Assembly: GCA_018398805.1 (NCBI GenBank)
Contig: JAGFBZ010000946.1
Location: forward strand, 174,648-238,647
Length of the DNA: 64,000 bases
Origin: Hirundichthys speculiger
Lineage: Eukaryota; Chordata; Actinopteri; Beloniformes; Exocoetidae
Reading direction: 5' to 3'
Each line of letters begins with the position of its first letter. Within the stretch, counting starts at the first letter, position 1. The notes under the pieces are model-generated. The model did not search any database. It was not told where the DNA came from and worked only from the letters and a program-made list of their open reading frames with translations. A program made the translations under genes and the position numbers. Shown piece after piece: positions 62,856 through 64,000 of the stretch.

Positions 62856-64000
62856 TAAAGCTGCAAGCAGCATTTATCGGGCCCTCGCACCCATAGCCAT
62901 TGCCCCCCCCCGTGTCCACCACCTTCCCAAGCCAGTTGGGAATCAAGACAATACAGTGAAAATCCAATTTGGTTATAAAAATGTAAAGGTTGCTGCCCAG
63001 CTTGAATCCAGGGGTATGAAAACAAAAAGAACTGAAGCTGAATCTACTCAGAGCTGAGTTCTAAGTTGGCAAAACAAGGCTGTAACTGTTACAGCAGTCT
63101 ATAATCTTAAGAAAATATAAAGAGTCAGAGATCTGATGTCCAGAGCAGATTTACAGAAACTTATCCAGCCTTCATCTCTAGCAAACTTGACTACCATAAT
63201 GATCTTTTATCTGATTAGACAGCTTCAGATCATGATAAAACCCTGTTGCCAGAGTTCTAGCAAGAACCAGGAAAACTGAACACATTACTGCTGTTATCTT
63301 AGACTCATCCATGCACAACATTTGGATGGTGAATGAGGACTTTTATCAGTATGAGCTGTAGGAATCCAAGGCTGATCTGATAAAGCACACATAGGATACA
63401 AAACACACTAAATGTGACCAAGATCATGATCCTTTGATGAGACAGTAGCACTGTCCAAGATTGTCAGATACACTTGTTCAGAGTGAAAGAATCATCAAAT
63501 ATATGAATGTTCAAGCAGATTGGATAATGCATGTGTAATTCAGGACAACTTTTCCATTCATGGAAAGAAATCTGTTTAGTAGAGCCTACAGTTAGTCTCA
63601 ACAATAGTGTGTTAGGACCAATAGTCATGGCTACAGTTACAGGAATGGATGAAGACCAGAATAGAGCAGACTGGTCTGAAACAGCCTCATCATAGTTATG
63701 CTGCTATAGGTCTACGCTGCCAGGGGGACACCAACATGATCCATTAAGTTGTGTCTTCACCTTTTCTCTTCCCTCCTTTACCTTTCTTATTCAGCTGTAT
63801 CCATAGTTACTTTTTTAATCTCATATCACTCATGTTAAGTCACAATAAAATGATTTCTATTCATTTAGATTTCTAGTAAATTACCATATTGGCTCAAATA
63901 TAGGACACACCTGATTATAAGATGACTGCTATCCTCTTTCAAATATCATTTTGGGATGAAGACAATAAAGTTATCCATAAAATATACGCATTATGGTACA
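62856..64000 (+). repeat. Fish dispersed repeat AAAGCTGCAAGCAGC (copy 2), continues past the window
   Basis: Starts TTAAAGCTGCAAGCAGC followed by ATTTATCGGGCCCTCGCACC and matches copy 1 (53938-55480) to the end of the window. At 63798-63813 it has the uninterrupted CCATAGTTACTTTTTT where copy 1 holds a SINE. Confidence 0.8.

Overview
This 64 kb window is vertebrate nuclear DNA, almost certainly from a teleost fish and perhaps an acanthomorph. It holds one recognisable host gene, glra1 (glycine receptor alpha-1 subunit, + strand). Only the last two coding exons are here: a TM3 exon (960-1106) and a terminal exon (41130-41414) that carries most of the TM3-TM4 loop, TM4 and the stop. The residues read directly from both exons closely match the fish alpha-1 sequence as I remember it. 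The teleost call rests on that match and on the repeat content: hAT, Tc1, piggyBac and Harbinger elements, L2-type LINEs with microsatellite tails, a tRNA-derived SINE, and the fish repeat that starts AAAGCTGCAAGCAGC.

Layout. 1-959 is the tail of the preceding glra1 intron. 1107-41129 is a single ~40 kb intron packed with transposable elements, with several element-poor islands (about 4.0-5.2, 20.4-20.9, 25.6-26.9, 31.6-32.3 and 35.9-36.3 kb). The last exon has two in-frame acceptors 24 bp apart; the upstream one adds eight codons ending in Gln, which parallels the mammalian alpha-1-ins isoform. 41415 to ~47490 looks like a long 3' UTR ending at an AATAAA with a GT-rich downstream element; it contains a 345 bp tandem duplication. 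From ~47.5 kb to the end is intergenic and repeat-dominated, and includes a ~74 bp hairpin whose arms each contain a CTCF-like core.

Mobile elements. The best-supported elements have perfect or near-perfect target-site duplications (TSDs). These are hAT elements at 17197-18346, 23392-23763, 36518-37513, 39192-40292 and 50129-51319 (8 bp TSDs), pogo/Tc1-type elements at 30033-30744 and 37772-38185 (TA), a piggyBac remnant at 15725-17023 (TTAA), a Harbinger-like element with a Myb-like ORF at 55492-56930, and a SINE at 54908-55099 (~16 bp TSD). A Tc1 transposase at 33103-33990 keeps its DD34E triad but has one in-frame stop and has lost its N-terminus. Several insertions can be dated relative to each other, because an uninterrupted paralogue of the target (an empty site) lies in the same window.

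No new multi-gene system was found. The most biologically interesting observations are the alternative acceptor in glra1, the inverted CTCF-like pair, the nested insertions with empty-site controls, a pair of related repeats carrying the same unrecognised ORF, and the palindromic TTAGGG/CCCTAA junctions.
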